A stretch of 45,386 nt of DNA from Methanomicrobiales archaeon (GTDB lineage Archaea > Halobacteriota > Methanomicrobia > Methanomicrobiales > Methanospirillaceae): positions 1-45,386 of the forward strand of contig JAAEET010000007.1 in the NCBI GenBank assembly GCA_013415565.1, in the 5' to 3' direction. Shown one piece after another: positions 24,807 through 33,284 of this stretch (position 1 is the first letter of the stretch; each line of letters starts with the position of its first letter). Made by a program: the position numbers and the translations under genes. The notes below the pieces were generated by a model. The model saw nothing but the letters and a program-made list of their open reading frames with translations. It was not told the origin of the DNA and searched no databases.

Positions 24807-25571
24807 ATGGGAGACCTTGTAATAAGAAACCTGACCAGGAGTTTTGTCCGCGATGACGGAGAACTTCTGACGGCAGTTGAAAATATTAATCTTACCATTC
24901 GCCAGGAAGAGTTTATCTGCGTCCTGGGGCCATCGGGTTGCGGAAAAACAACGTTTCTGCGCATGGTCGCGGGCCTCGATCAGGCGACTTCGGGAGAGAT
25001 CATCCTTGACGGAGAGGAGATCCGGGGTCCGAATCCGAAGATCGGGATCGTGTTCCAGGAATATTCGCTCTTTCCATGGCGGAATGTGATAGATAATGTC
25101 GCCTTCGGGCTCGAAATGCAGGGAATCGAGCGGGAAGAGCGGTACCGTATTGCAGATCAGTACCTCGATCTCGTCGGGTTATCCCAGTTCAGGGCAAGCT
25201 ACCCCTCGGAGTTGTCAGGGGGGATGAAACAGAGGGTAGCGGTCGCACGGGCCCTGGCCCTTGACCCGGTCGTCCTCCTGATGGACGAACCGTTCGGTGC
25301 TCTCGATGCCCAGACCCGGAATCTGCTCCAGAAAGAGCTGCTCGAGATCTGGGAGAAAACAAAAAAGACAATCATATTCGTTACCCACAGCGTCGACGAA
25401 GCTGTGTTCCTCGGTGACCGGCTGATCGTTCTGACATCCCGGCCGGGCAGTATCTGTGAGATTGTCACCATCGACCTCGACCGCCCCCGCAATCGAACAA
25501 GCATCGAATTTGCAAAGGTCCGGCGCCAGGTTCTCGATCTCATCGCCCAGCCGAAGTGCTCCCTTCAATAA
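24807..25571 (+). CDS. ABC importer ATPase (SsuB/TauB-like)
   Basis: 254 residues from ATG 24807, just after the permease TGA. Walker A GPSGCGKTT (41-49), Q-loop QEYSLFPW (~84-91), signature LSGGMKQR (136-143), Walker B VVLLMDEP (Asp160, Glu161), D-loop GALD and switch His in VTHSVDEA. It powers import by the two preceding products. It is the last gene of the transport unit; rpl10e starts 109 bp later with its own promoter. Confidence 0.94.
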   Translation: MGDLVIRNLTRSFVRDDGELLTAVENINLTIRQEEFICVLGPSGCGKTTFLRMVAGLDQATSGEIILDGEEIRGPNPKIGIVFQEYSLFPWRNVIDNVAFGLEMQGIEREERYRIADQYLDLVGLSQFRASYPSELSGGMKQRVAVARALALDPVVLLMDEPFGALDAQTRNLLQKELLEIWEKTKKTIIFVTHSVDEAVFLGDRLIVLTSRPGSICEIVTIDLDRPRNRTSIEFAKVRRQVLDLIAQPKCSLQ

Positions 25572-25591
25572 AATTTAATAGATACCATCTC

Positions 25592-25604
25592 CATTTTATA
25601 AAAG
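25592..25604 (+). promoter_or_regulatory. rpl10e promoter
   Basis: CATTTTATAAAAG, a strong TATA box ~85 bp before the rpl10e ATG, implying a GC-rich leader of about 50-60 nt containing a CCCGGGG/GCCGGG complementary pair (25638-25656). Confidence 0.5.
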
Positions 25605-25680
25605 CAGTCGTGACTTGCTCCAGGGCTCCAGGGGATTTCCCGGGGTCTCGAGCCGGGTCCGTTTTCGAGAGTGAGATACC

Positions 25681-26223
25681 ATGGTACGAAAACCAGGCAA
25701 AATGTATAGGAATGTTTCAAAGCGGGCCTATACAAGACGGGAATATATGGGCGGTATCCCGGGGAGCAAGATCGTCCAGTTTGACATGGGAAACCTTTCT
25801 CAGGAATTCCCCGTTGAGGTGAACCTTATTGTCGAAGAGACCTGCCAGATACGCCATACGGCACTGGAAGCAGCCCGTATCAGCATCAACCGGAAGCTGC
25901 TGAAGGAGATCGGCAGGATGAACTTCCACCTGAAGCTCCGTGTCTTCCCCCACCACGTCCTCCGGGAGAACAAGCAGGCAACCGGTGCGGGTGCGGACCG
26001 TGTGTCCGAGGGGATGCGGCTCGCTTTCGGCAAAGCCGTCGGAACAGCGGCACGGGTCGGGAGCGACCAGATCATCTTCACGACCTATACCACCTCCCAG
26101 TACGTGGACAAGGCAAAAACGGCCATGAAGGCCGGTGGCCATAAACTCCCCTCCCCCTCCTATATCACCATCGTGGAGAAGGCAGTCGCACCGGCTCCCG
26201 TTACCGAGCCTTCACCGAATTAA
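25681..26223 (+). CDS. rpl10e: Large-subunit ribosomal protein L10e (uL16)
   Basis: 180 residues. [38 protein letters not shown] and the downstream [44 protein letters not shown] are diagnostic of archaeal/eukaryotic L10e (bacterial L16 homologue), located near the peptidyl-transferase centre and central protuberance. The C-terminus has a short Pro/Ala tail ([12 protein letters not shown]). Monocistronic: its own TATA box and a T7 run directly after the stop. Confidence 0.95.
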   Translation: MVRKPGKMYRNVSKRAYTRREYMGGIPGSKIVQFDMGNLSQEFPVEVNLIVEETCQIRHTALEAARISINRKLLKEIGRMNFHLKLRVFPHHVLRENKQATGAGADRVSEGMRLAFGKAVGTAARVGSDQIIFTTYTTSQYVDKAKTAMKAGGHKLPSPSYITIVEKAVAPAPVTEPSPN

Positions 26224-26230
26224 CCCCCGA

Positions 26231-26240
26231 TCTTTTTTTC
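26231..26240 (+). terminator. T7 terminator after rpl10e
   Basis: TCTTTTTTTC immediately after the stop codon, separating rpl10e from the fumarase/kor/suc unit. Confidence 0.5.
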
Positions 26241-26260
26241 CGGCGGACAACCCCGGATGG

Positions 26261-26271
26261 AAATAATTATA
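26261..26271 (+). promoter_or_regulatory. Promoter of the fum-kor-suc operon
   Basis: AAATAATTATA centred about 27 bp before ATG 26293, the spacing expected for a leaderless archaeal mRNA; no ribosome site precedes that ATG. It also argues against the upstream in-frame ATG at 26257, which lies before the TATA box. Confidence 0.55.
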
Positions 26272-26292
26272 GAGTTCATTTCCTCACTCCTA

Positions 26293-27132
26293 ATGATGCT
26301 TCTACCGTCAGGAGAGAGATTATTCACCGCGGTATCCGAAGCCACCTGCCAGGCATTCCGGGACGCAGAGGTCCGGCTCCCTCCCGATGTCGTGGCTGCC
26401 ATCAGGCATGCCGCCGAAAACGAGACCAGTCCGATCGCCCGGGAGGAACTCGGGCGGATCCTCGAGAATATCTCCCTTGCCGGTCGCCTGGGAGTGCCGA
26501 TCTGCCAGGATACGGGTGTACCCGTCGTCTACCTCACCGTTCCTCCGACCGTCCCGCTCACCGCAGCCCTCATGGATGCGGTCGCCGACGGTGTCAGGAA
26601 GGCGACCCGCGAGATCCCGCTCCGACCCAATGTCGTTTCCCCGCTGGACCGGAGGAATTCGGGAGACAATACCGGACCGGGTATGCCCGCGATACATATC
26701 CGAGCCGGAGAACGGCTGGAGATCACCGTTCTTCCCAAGGGTGCAGGGGCGGAGAACATGTCGCGCCTCGCCATGTTCCTGCCAACCGAACATGACCGGA
26801 TTCCCCGTTTCGTTGCAGAAACCATGCTGGTTGCCGGCGGCAGGCCCTGCCCTCCGGTCGTGCTCGGCGTCGGTATCGGGGGAACATTCGACGGCGTGGC
26901 CGCCCTGGCAAAGGAGGCACTCCTTGAACCCGTCGATCACATGGATCCGTTCGAACAGGATCTCTGCGATGCGGTGAACGCCCTCGGCATCGGCCCGATG
27001 GGGCTCGGCGGGAAGACCACCGCCCTTGCGGTGAAGGTAAAGACGGCCTCATGCCATACCGCCTCGCTACCGGTGGCCGTGAATGTCCAGTGCTGGGCGG
27101 CCCGGAGGGCGACACGGGAGGTTGTCTGGTGA
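26293..27132 (+). CDS. fumA: Fumarate hydratase class I, alpha (N-terminal) subunit
   Basis: 279 residues from ATG 26293 (or 26296). Class I Fe-S fumarase/tartrate dehydratase alpha domain: GVPICQDTGVPVVYLTVPP, RRNSGDNTGPGMPAIHI, LPKGAGAENMSRLAMFLP, GVGIGGTFDGVAALAKEAL and GLGGKTTALAVKV. The [4Fe-4S] ligand cysteines are in CQDTG, a later SCHTA-type motif and the C-terminal region. With the beta subunit it interconverts malate and fumarate. It heads the operon; its TGA overlaps the beta-subunit GTG (GTGA). Confidence 0.93.
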   Translation: MMLLPSGERLFTAVSEATCQAFRDAEVRLPPDVVAAIRHAAENETSPIAREELGRILENISLAGRLGVPICQDTGVPVVYLTVPPTVPLTAALMDAVADGVRKATREIPLRPNVVSPLDRRNSGDNTGPGMPAIHIRAGERLEITVLPKGAGAENMSRLAMFLPTEHDRIPRFVAETMLVAGGRPCPPVVLGVGIGGTFDGVAALAKEALLEPVDHMDPFEQDLCDAVNALGIGPMGLGGKTTALAVKVKTASCHTASLPVAVNVQCWAARRATREVVW

Positions 27133-27677
27133 CCCCGGTTCACCTGGCGACCCCGCTCTCCCGGGAGGTACTCGATCTCCGTGCAGGAGACCAGGTGACC
27201 CTCTCGGGCACCATCTATACCGCCAGGGATGAGGCCCACCTGCGGATGATGCGGGACGGCATTCCCTTTGATCCCGAAGGTGCCGCGGTATACCACTGCG
27301 GACCGGTGATCAGCGGGTCCCGCATTCTCGCTGCAGGACCGACGACCTCTGCCCGGCTGAACCGCCTGACCGGATTTCTCCTCGATGCCGGGGTCCGTGC
27401 CCTGATCGGGAAAGGGGGGATGGGAAGCGGGGTTGTCGACCAGCTGAAAGGACGGGGTGTGTACCTTGCCCTGACCGGCGGATGTGCCGTGCTCGCCGCA
27501 TCCCGGATGACGCTCCGCGGGGTCTACTATGAAGACCTCGGGATGGCCGAGGCGATCTGGATCATCGAGGCAGATCACCTGCCCCTCGTGGTGGGAATCG
27601 ATTCCCGGGGAGGGGATCTCTTCGGAGCCGTGGAACGGGAAGCAAAATTACAATTCGACAGACGATTCACCATATAG
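27129..27677 (+). CDS. fumB: Fumarate hydratase class I, beta (C-terminal) subunit
   Basis: 182 residues from GTG 27129, four-base overlap with the alpha subunit; the frame open further upstream to 27051 is inside fumA. Motifs LSGTIYTARDEAHLRMM, GPTTSARLN, LIGKGGMGSGVV, YLALTGGCAVLAA and the conserved C-terminal EDLGMAEAIWIIE are those of the class I fumarase beta domain. It completes the two-subunit fumarase acting on malate/fumarate in the reductive TCA branch. Confidence 0.93.
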   Translation: MTPVHLATPLSREVLDLRAGDQVTLSGTIYTARDEAHLRMMRDGIPFDPEGAAVYHCGPVISGSRILAAGPTTSARLNRLTGFLLDAGVRALIGKGGMGSGVVDQLKGRGVYLALTGGCAVLAASRMTLRGVYYEDLGMAEAIWIIEADHLPLVVGIDSRGGDLFGAVEREAKLQFDRRFTI

Positions 27678-27692
27678 GTACAGGACCATCCC

Positions 27693-27965
27693 ATGAGACT
27701 GGTAATCGATGAGAGCCGGTGCAAAGGCTGCAACCTCTGCACCCTGGTCTGCCCCTACCGGATCTTCAAGCCCGGTACCACAGCAAACCGGCGGGGAGTT
27801 ATCGTCCCGGAGCTTGACCGTCCCGAGCGGTGTGCAAACTGCCGGCTGCAGCACCTGTACGGACGGACGCTCTGCGGGGTGTGCCAGATGATCTGCCCTG
27901 ACCAGGCGATATCCTGGGAAGAGGAGGGGGCCTGTGAGCCCGTGAAGGTGGCGATTGAATATTGA
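27693..27965 (+). CDS. korD: 2-oxoglutarate:ferredoxin oxidoreductase, delta (ferredoxin) subunit
   Basis: 90 residues. The first [4Fe-4S] motif is Cys10/13/16/20 (CKGCNLCTLVCP); a second Cys set (Cys47, Cys50, Cys61, Cys64, Cys68 in CGVCQMICP) is unusual in spacing, with an insert between the first pair and the CxxCxxxCP. It passes electrons to the KorAB core. It lies 15 bp after fumB and its TGA overlaps the korA TTG start (TTGA). Confidence 0.9.
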   Translation: MRLVIDESRCKGCNLCTLVCPYRIFKPGTTANRRGVIVPELDRPERCANCRLQHLYGRTLCGVCQMICPDQAISWEEEGACEPVKVAIEY

Positions 27966-29062
27966 GCCGCATTGAATTCATGCAGGGGAACACCGCCTGT
28001 GCGGAAGGGGCGCTTGCCGCCGGCTGCCGGTTCTTCGGGGGATACCCGATCACTCCCTCCACCGAGATTGCCGAGCACATGGCCCTCAAGCTCCCGAAGA
28101 CGGGAGGGGTCTTTATCCAGATGGAGGACGAGATCGCCGGAATCGCGGCGGTCATCGGCGCATCATGGACCGGGGCACGGGCAATGACCGCCACGAGCGG
28201 GCCCGGGTTTTCGCTGATGATGGAGAACCTCGGGTTTGCGGTCATGACCGAGACCCCGTGCGTGGTGGTGAATATCCAGCGGGGAGGTCCTTCCACCGGG
28301 CAGCCGACCATGGCAGCCCAGGGCGACATGCTCCAGTGCCGGTTCGGTTCCCACGGCGATTACAGCGTGATTGCCCTCTCACCGGCCAGCGTGCAGGAGA
28401 TGTACGACCTCACGGCAGAGGCCTTCAACCTTGCCGATCGCTTCAGGATCCCGGTCTTCGTGATGGCAGACGAGATCATCGGGCACATGCGGGAGAAACT
28501 GGTGGTCCCTGACACGGTCACCCGCGATGACCGAATACCCCTGCAGAAAGGGAATCTCCCGTTCCGGGCCGGCGACAGCCTGGTGCCCGGCTTCCCGGCA
28601 TTCGGGAAAGGCTACGGCGTGCACGTGACCGGCCTCACCCACGATGAGCGCGGATATCCCTGTGCAACGAGCCCGTCTGTCCACGAAGATCTGGTGACGC
28701 GCCTGGTGAACAAGGTGGAATCCGCCAGGAACACCATCGCTTCCTGTGATGTCATCAACCCGGATGCGCAGGTCGTGTTCATTTCATACGGAGCGCCGTC
28801 CCGGGCAGTCGAACAGGTTCTCCATGACATCCGCCGCGACGATGTCGGCCACCTCCGGCTGAAAGTAGTCTGGCCGTTTGCAGAGTCGCTGCTCTCCCGG
28901 TTCGCAAATGCGGAGACGTTCATCGTGCCCGAGCTGAACATGGGGCAGATTGCCCGGGAGATAGAACGGCACACTGACCGGACCGTCATCCCGGTTCCGA
29001 AACTCGGAGGGGAACTCCACAACCCGTCCGACCTGGCCCGCCTCCTGGAGGAGCTCGCATGA
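27962..29062 (+). CDS. korA: 2-oxoglutarate:ferredoxin oxidoreductase, alpha subunit
   Basis: 366 residues from TTG 27962. MQGNTACAEGALAAGCRFFGGYPITPSTEIAEHMA is the signature of 2-oxoacid oxidoreductase alpha subunits in the KorA branch. Later motifs QMEDEIAGIAAVIGASWTGARAMTATSGPGFSLM and NIQRGGPSTGQPT shape the substrate and TPP-domain interface. In methanogens KorABCD makes 2-oxoglutarate from succinyl-CoA, CO2 and reduced ferredoxin. Four-base overlaps at both ends (TTGA before, ATGA after). Confidence 0.93.
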   Translation: MSRIEFMQGNTACAEGALAAGCRFFGGYPITPSTEIAEHMALKLPKTGGVFIQMEDEIAGIAAVIGASWTGARAMTATSGPGFSLMMENLGFAVMTETPCVVVNIQRGGPSTGQPTMAAQGDMLQCRFGSHGDYSVIALSPASVQEMYDLTAEAFNLADRFRIPVFVMADEIIGHMREKLVVPDTVTRDDRIPLQKGNLPFRAGDSLVPGFPAFGKGYGVHVTGLTHDERGYPCATSPSVHEDLVTRLVNKVESARNTIASCDVINPDAQVVFISYGAPSRAVEQVLHDIRRDDVGHLRLKVVWPFAESLLSRFANAETFIVPELNMGQIAREIERHTDRTVIPVPKLGGELHNPSDLARLLEELA

Positions 29063-29847
29063 GCTACGATGAATGGTTCAGGGACGACCGTCTTCCCCAC
29101 ATTTACTGTGCCGGATGCGGCAACGGGACCGTGATCAACTGCACGCTGTCGGCGGTCGACCAGATGGGATGGACAAAGGACGAGACCGTTTTCGTCTCAG
29201 GAATCGGCTGTTCCTCCCGTGCACCGGGATACATCGTCGCCGACTCCCTGCATACCACCCATGGTAGGGCAATTGCCTTTGCAACCGGGATCAAGATGGC
29301 CAATCCCGATCTCCGGGTGATCGTCTTTACCGGGGACGGAGATCTCGCCGCAATCGGCGGGAACCACTTTATCCATGCCTGCCGGAGGAATATCGATCTT
29401 ACGGTTGTGTGTATGAACAACATGATCTACGGGATGACCGGCGGGCAGGGAAGTCCCACCACGCCGCAGGGCGCCCTCTCCACCACCACCCCGTACGGTT
29501 CGGCCGAGGCGGCCTTCGACCTCTGCGGACTGGCGGCAGCCGCGGGTGCGAACTACGTTGCACGGTATACCTCCTATCATGTCAAGGAGCTCATCCGTGC
29601 CGTCAGAACCGGTCTCGAGACCCCCGGCTTCTCATTCATCGAAGCCCTGGTCCAGTGCCCAACGAACTTCGGCCGGAGAAACAAATTCCGGCAGGTCATG
29701 GACCAGATCGAGTTCTTCAAATCACATGCTCTCCTGGTCCAGAAAGCAGACCGGATGCGTGAGGAAGGGAAGAAGATCCCGGACGATATGATTGTCATCG
29801 GGGAACTTGCCCGGCGAAACCGACCGCCGCTGGGGGTGCGGAAATGA
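29059..29847 (+). CDS. korB: 2-oxoglutarate:ferredoxin oxidoreductase, beta subunit
   Basis: 262 residues. N-terminal HIYCAGCGNGTVINC, TPP-binding GDGDLAAIGGNHFIHACRRNIDLTVVCMNN with the MIYGMTGGQGSPTTPQG loop, and C-terminal VQCPTNFGRRNKF are typical KorB features. It carries the thiamine pyrophosphate that attacks the oxoacid carbonyl. ATGA overlaps with korA and korC. Confidence 0.94.
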   Translation: MSYDEWFRDDRLPHIYCAGCGNGTVINCTLSAVDQMGWTKDETVFVSGIGCSSRAPGYIVADSLHTTHGRAIAFATGIKMANPDLRVIVFTGDGDLAAIGGNHFIHACRRNIDLTVVCMNNMIYGMTGGQGSPTTPQGALSTTTPYGSAEAAFDLCGLAAAAGANYVARYTSYHVKELIRAVRTGLETPGFSFIEALVQCPTNFGRRNKFRQVMDQIEFFKSHALLVQKADRMREEGKKIPDDMIVIGELARRNRPPLGVRK

Positions 29848-30383
29848 GGACCGAGATCAGGTTCTCCGGCTTTGGCGGGCAGGGAATCATCCTTGCCGCG
29901 GTAATCGTCGGCAGGGCGGCAGTGATGTACGATAACAAGTACGCCGTACAGACCCAGGTGTACGGACCGGAAGCACGGGGCGGGGCATCGATGAGCGCGG
30001 TGATCATCGATGACGAACCGGTACTTTTCCCGAAAGTCACCTCGCCGGACATCTACGTGATTATGTCCCAGGAGGGATTTGAGAAGTACGGCGTATCGGT
30101 GAGTGGGGGGGCGATCATGCTGGTCGATTCAAGCCTGGTTCATTCCCGGCCTTCCTGCCGCTGCATCGAGATTCCGGCCACGAAAGAGGCCCGCGAGTCC
30201 CTGGGCAGGGATATCGTGGCCAATATCATCATGCTCGGGGCGCTGGTTGCGGCAACCGGCGTGGTGAGCCGCGAGGCAATCGAAAAGGCAATCCTCGACT
30301 CGGTGCCACGGGGAACGGAAGAACTGAACCTCAAGGCGATGAAGAAAGGCTTTGAACTGGCCGAAAAGGTGATGCATGGATGA
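29844..30383 (+). CDS. korC: 2-oxoglutarate:ferredoxin oxidoreductase, gamma subunit
   Basis: 179 residues. It starts MRTEIRFSGFGGQGIILAAVIVGRAAV, the gamma-subunit hallmark, followed by QTQVYGPEARGGASMSAVII. This POR/KOR gamma domain completes the oxidoreductase. The ATGA overlap with sucC couples the oxidoreductase to succinyl-CoA synthetase. Confidence 0.93.
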   Translation: MRTEIRFSGFGGQGIILAAVIVGRAAVMYDNKYAVQTQVYGPEARGGASMSAVIIDDEPVLFPKVTSPDIYVIMSQEGFEKYGVSVSGGAIMLVDSSLVHSRPSCRCIEIPATKEARESLGRDIVANIIMLGALVAATGVVSREAIEKAILDSVPRGTEELNLKAMKKGFELAEKVMHG

Positions 30384-31465
30384 AACTGCTGGAATATGAA
30401 GCAAAAGCAATCTTAGCCGAGCATGGTATCCCGGTCCCCCGGGGCAGCGTGATCAGGTCGCCGGAAGAACTCGCAGGCCGCATCGGGGATCTCCCTCCCG
30501 GATTTGTCCTGAAGGCCCAGGTCGATGTCGGCGGGCGCGGGAAAGCCGGCGGCATCCTGATGGCCGACCGGACAAACGGGGAGAAGATCGCGGGAGAACT
30601 CTTCAAAACGACGATCAAGGGAATCCCGGTCAGGGAGATCCTCGTCGAGGAACGGCTGGCCATCACCCATGAGTACTATGCAAGCATCGCCGTCGATCGC
30701 TCCTCAAAGCAGGCGCTCATCCTCTTCACCGAATCCGGGGGCGTGGATATCGAGACCCTGGCACGGGAAAAGCCTGACGCCATCAGGAAAGCCTCTCTTC
30801 CGCTCCTGCTGAACCGGATTCCCCCGTTCATGCTGAGGAACCTCCTGGGCTCTGCGCCGAAAGAACTCGGGCCGGTTATCCAGAACCTGTACGCGGTGTT
30901 CCTTGCCCGGGATGCGCTCCTCGCGGAGATCAATCCCCTGGTCACCACCCCCGGAGGACCCTTTGCTGCGGATGCCAAACTGATCATCGATGACAATGCC
31001 CTGAACCGCCAGGGTATCACCCAGAACCGGGATCTGACCGAGCGGGAGCGGGCGGCAGAGCAGCACGGGTTCTCCTATGTCGAACTGGCCGGAACGATCG
31101 GCGTCATCGGGAATGGTGCAGGTCTGACCATGGCCACCCTCGACCTGATCGAGTATTACCACGGGAAAGCAGCGAATTTCCTCGATGTCGGTGGTGGAGC
31201 GGACCAGGAGCGGGTGATGCATGCGGTCCGGCTGGTGGCATCCGATCCCACGGTGAAGGTGATCGTGGTCAATCTCCTCGGGGGCATCACGCGGTGTGAC
31301 GATGTTGCACGAGGCATCATCAGCGCCGGCATCGCCCAGCCGGTTATCGTCCGGCTCGCGGGGACAAACGAAGAGGAAGGGCGGAAAATCCTGGATGGAC
31401 GCGGGTACCGTATGCTGGACAGCATGGAAGAGGCGGTCCGGGCTGCCGTGGAGGCGGTGCAATGA
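30380..31465 (+). CDS. sucC: Succinyl-CoA synthetase (ADP-forming), beta subunit
   Basis: 361 residues. ATP-grasp domain at the N-terminus (MKLLEYEAKAILAEHGIPVPRG; KAQVDVGGRGKAGGI; EINPLVTTPGGPFAADAKLIIDD), then the CoA-ligase Rossmann part (GNGAGLTMATLDLIEYYHGKAANFLDVGGGAD; VVNLLGGITRCDDVARGI). With SucD it converts succinate to succinyl-CoA, the substrate of KorABCD. ATGA overlap with sucD. Confidence 0.94.
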   Translation: MKLLEYEAKAILAEHGIPVPRGSVIRSPEELAGRIGDLPPGFVLKAQVDVGGRGKAGGILMADRTNGEKIAGELFKTTIKGIPVREILVEERLAITHEYYASIAVDRSSKQALILFTESGGVDIETLAREKPDAIRKASLPLLLNRIPPFMLRNLLGSAPKELGPVIQNLYAVFLARDALLAEINPLVTTPGGPFAADAKLIIDDNALNRQGITQNRDLTERERAAEQHGFSYVELAGTIGVIGNGAGLTMATLDLIEYYHGKAANFLDVGGGADQERVMHAVRLVASDPTVKVIVVNLLGGITRCDDVARGIISAGIAQPVIVRLAGTNEEEGRKILDGRGYRMLDSMEEAVRAAVEAVQ

Positions 31466-32328
31466 TTTACGGGGACAAGAATACCGGGATCGTGGTAACC
31501 GGCGCGACCGGGAAGCAGGGGGCCTTCCATATCTCCCTCATCAATGAATATGCCCGGCAGGTCGGCGGCCGTGGCGTAGTTGCCGGAGTCTCCCCCGGAA
31601 AGGGAGGGCAGGAAGTATCCGGCGTCCCGGTCTATAACAGCATCCGGGACGCCCTGAAAGAACAGGACGCGTCGGCAGCGATTGTTTTTGTTCCCGCATT
31701 CGCAGCCGGAGACTCGATCATGGAAGCAGCTGCAGCCGGGCTTTCCCTCGTGGTGGCCATCACCGAGCATATCCCGGTTCATGACAGCATGCAGGCAATC
31801 TCGTACGCGAAGCTGAACGACTGCGCCGTGATCGGGCCGAACTGCCCAGGTCTCCTTTCACCCGGCGAGGTCAAGATGGGGATCATGCCGGTCCACCTAT
31901 CCTCCCGGGGTCATATCGGGGTTATCTCACGGAGCGGGACCCTCACCTACGAGATTGTCGATCAGCTCACCAGGGCGGGACTCGGGCAGAGCACTATCGT
32001 GGGAATCGGTGGGGATCCGGTCATCGGTCAGACCTTTACCGACGTGCTCCGAAGATTTGAAGAGGACGACCAGACACGTGCCGTGGTCCTTATCGGAGAG
32101 GTTGGCGGCGCACTCGAAGAAGAAGGCGCCCGTTCGACGGATCTGCCGATCGCGGCATATATCGCCGGGGTTTCAGCCCCGCCAGAAAAACGGATGGGAC
32201 ATGCCGGTGCCATCATTGAAGGTGGAGAAGGTGATGCCCGGTCCAAGATCGAGCGGCTGAAGGCCATGGAGGTCCCCGTTGCCTCCCGGCCGTCAGATAT
32301 CCCTGCCCTCATCAGGAAACTGATCTGA
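31462..32328 (+). CDS. sucD: Succinyl-CoA synthetase, alpha subunit
   Basis: 288 residues. CoA-binding GIVVTGATGKQGAFH (~9-23), PNCPGLLSPGEVKMGIMP, VISRSGTLTYEIVDQLTRAGLGQST, GIGGDPVIGQTF, and RMGHAGAI with phospho-His247. It is the last gene of the fum-kor-suc unit. It completes the succinate to 2-oxoglutarate conversion encoded here; fumarate reductase is the one missing step. Confidence 0.95.
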   Translation: MIYGDKNTGIVVTGATGKQGAFHISLINEYARQVGGRGVVAGVSPGKGGQEVSGVPVYNSIRDALKEQDASAAIVFVPAFAAGDSIMEAAAAGLSLVVAITEHIPVHDSMQAISYAKLNDCAVIGPNCPGLLSPGEVKMGIMPVHLSSRGHIGVISRSGTLTYEIVDQLTRAGLGQSTIVGIGGDPVIGQTFTDVLRRFEEDDQTRAVVLIGEVGGALEEEGARSTDLPIAAYIAGVSAPPEKRMGHAGAIIEGGEGDARSKIERLKAMEVPVASRPSDIPALIRKLI

Positions 32329-32422
32329 ATTCCTGCAGAGAACGCCGCGATGGAGCGATTTCCCCTCCCCTGAAACAATTTAAGGCAGAAGACCAAAAAG
32401 AAAGTACGTTCGGGAACATAGT

Positions 32423-33232
32423 ATGAATACCAGTCAGTTTGATGCACAGGATCCGGTCCCTGCCGGTGAGCCCGCGGGTGCGGAGCGGTATCTCATGCCG
32501 GGAGAAGAACTCCGGATCTGCTCCTCAGACATCCAGATCAAGAAATTCAGGTTTGAGGCCTACCTCACCAACCGGCGGTTCTTTCTCATCGACCAGAACG
32601 ACCCGAAACCGGGTGTTACGGCAAAAGAGATACCGGTAGACGCGATCCTCTCCTCGTACCTGGAAGAGAGCCCGGCACGGGAGCCGGTGATCGTGCTCTC
32701 GGTCCGGACAGCGGAAGACGACATCCGTACCATGAAGATGACCTTCGCCCATGCGGGCGAGGACCGGGCATCGGAAGCAGAAGAATGGGTGCACCTGATC
32801 GCCCATGCCACCCCGGGGACGATCGGGGCTCCGGCACAGGAACGGACCGGGGAGGCCCGGGAGAGAGCGGCTATCTCCCAGGAAGCCCGTGCACTCTCCG
32901 ATACCATTGTTTTTCCGACCCCAAAAGAAGTCCCCCCCAGGGAGCGATCTCCATCCGGTGCCGCCGCATTGCAACCGGAAAAGCAGGCCCCCCTCGCAGC
33001 GGCACCGCAGGTAAAGGGCCCTGCGGCACCGGCCCAGATCATGTTCTGTTTCCACTGCGGAAAGAAGCTCCCCCCCCTGGCGAACTTCTGCCCGTTCTGT
33101 GGCACGAAGGTGCACCAGACCCACGAGGAGGCTTCGGTGAGCCACCTCCACCTTCCGCTTCACCAGTACCAGGAGGCCGAACCGGAAGAAGCCTCCAGGA
33201 AAGGCGGATGGCGACGGCTGTTTGGAAGATAG
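32423..33232 (+). CDS. PH-like domain plus C-terminal zinc-ribbon protein
   Basis: 269 residues. Residues ~20-130 (YLMPGEELRICSSDIQIKKFRFEAYLTNRRFFLID...) have the form of a bacterial-type PH domain. A Pro/Ala/Glu-rich linker (~130-205) leads to a zinc ribbon with Cys209, Cys212, Cys223 and Cys226 (FCFHCGKKLPPLANFCPFCG), then an acidic/His stretch and a basic tail (GGWRRLFGR). Function unknown; zinc ribbons of this type often serve as docking or regulatory domains. Monocistronic, convergent with the methyltransferase gene. Confidence 0.75.
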   Translation: MNTSQFDAQDPVPAGEPAGAERYLMPGEELRICSSDIQIKKFRFEAYLTNRRFFLIDQNDPKPGVTAKEIPVDAILSSYLEESPAREPVIVLSVRTAEDDIRTMKMTFAHAGEDRASEAEEWVHLIAHATPGTIGAPAQERTGEARERAAISQEARALSDTIVFPTPKEVPPRERSPSGAAALQPEKQAPLAAAPQVKGPAAPAQIMFCFHCGKKLPPLANFCPFCGTKVHQTHEEASVSHLHLPLHQYQEAEPEEASRKGGWRRLFGR

Positions 33233-33284
33233 AACGACCCGGAGAATCCGGCAACCTTTTTTTCCTGCCCGGCTGCTGAGTGTA

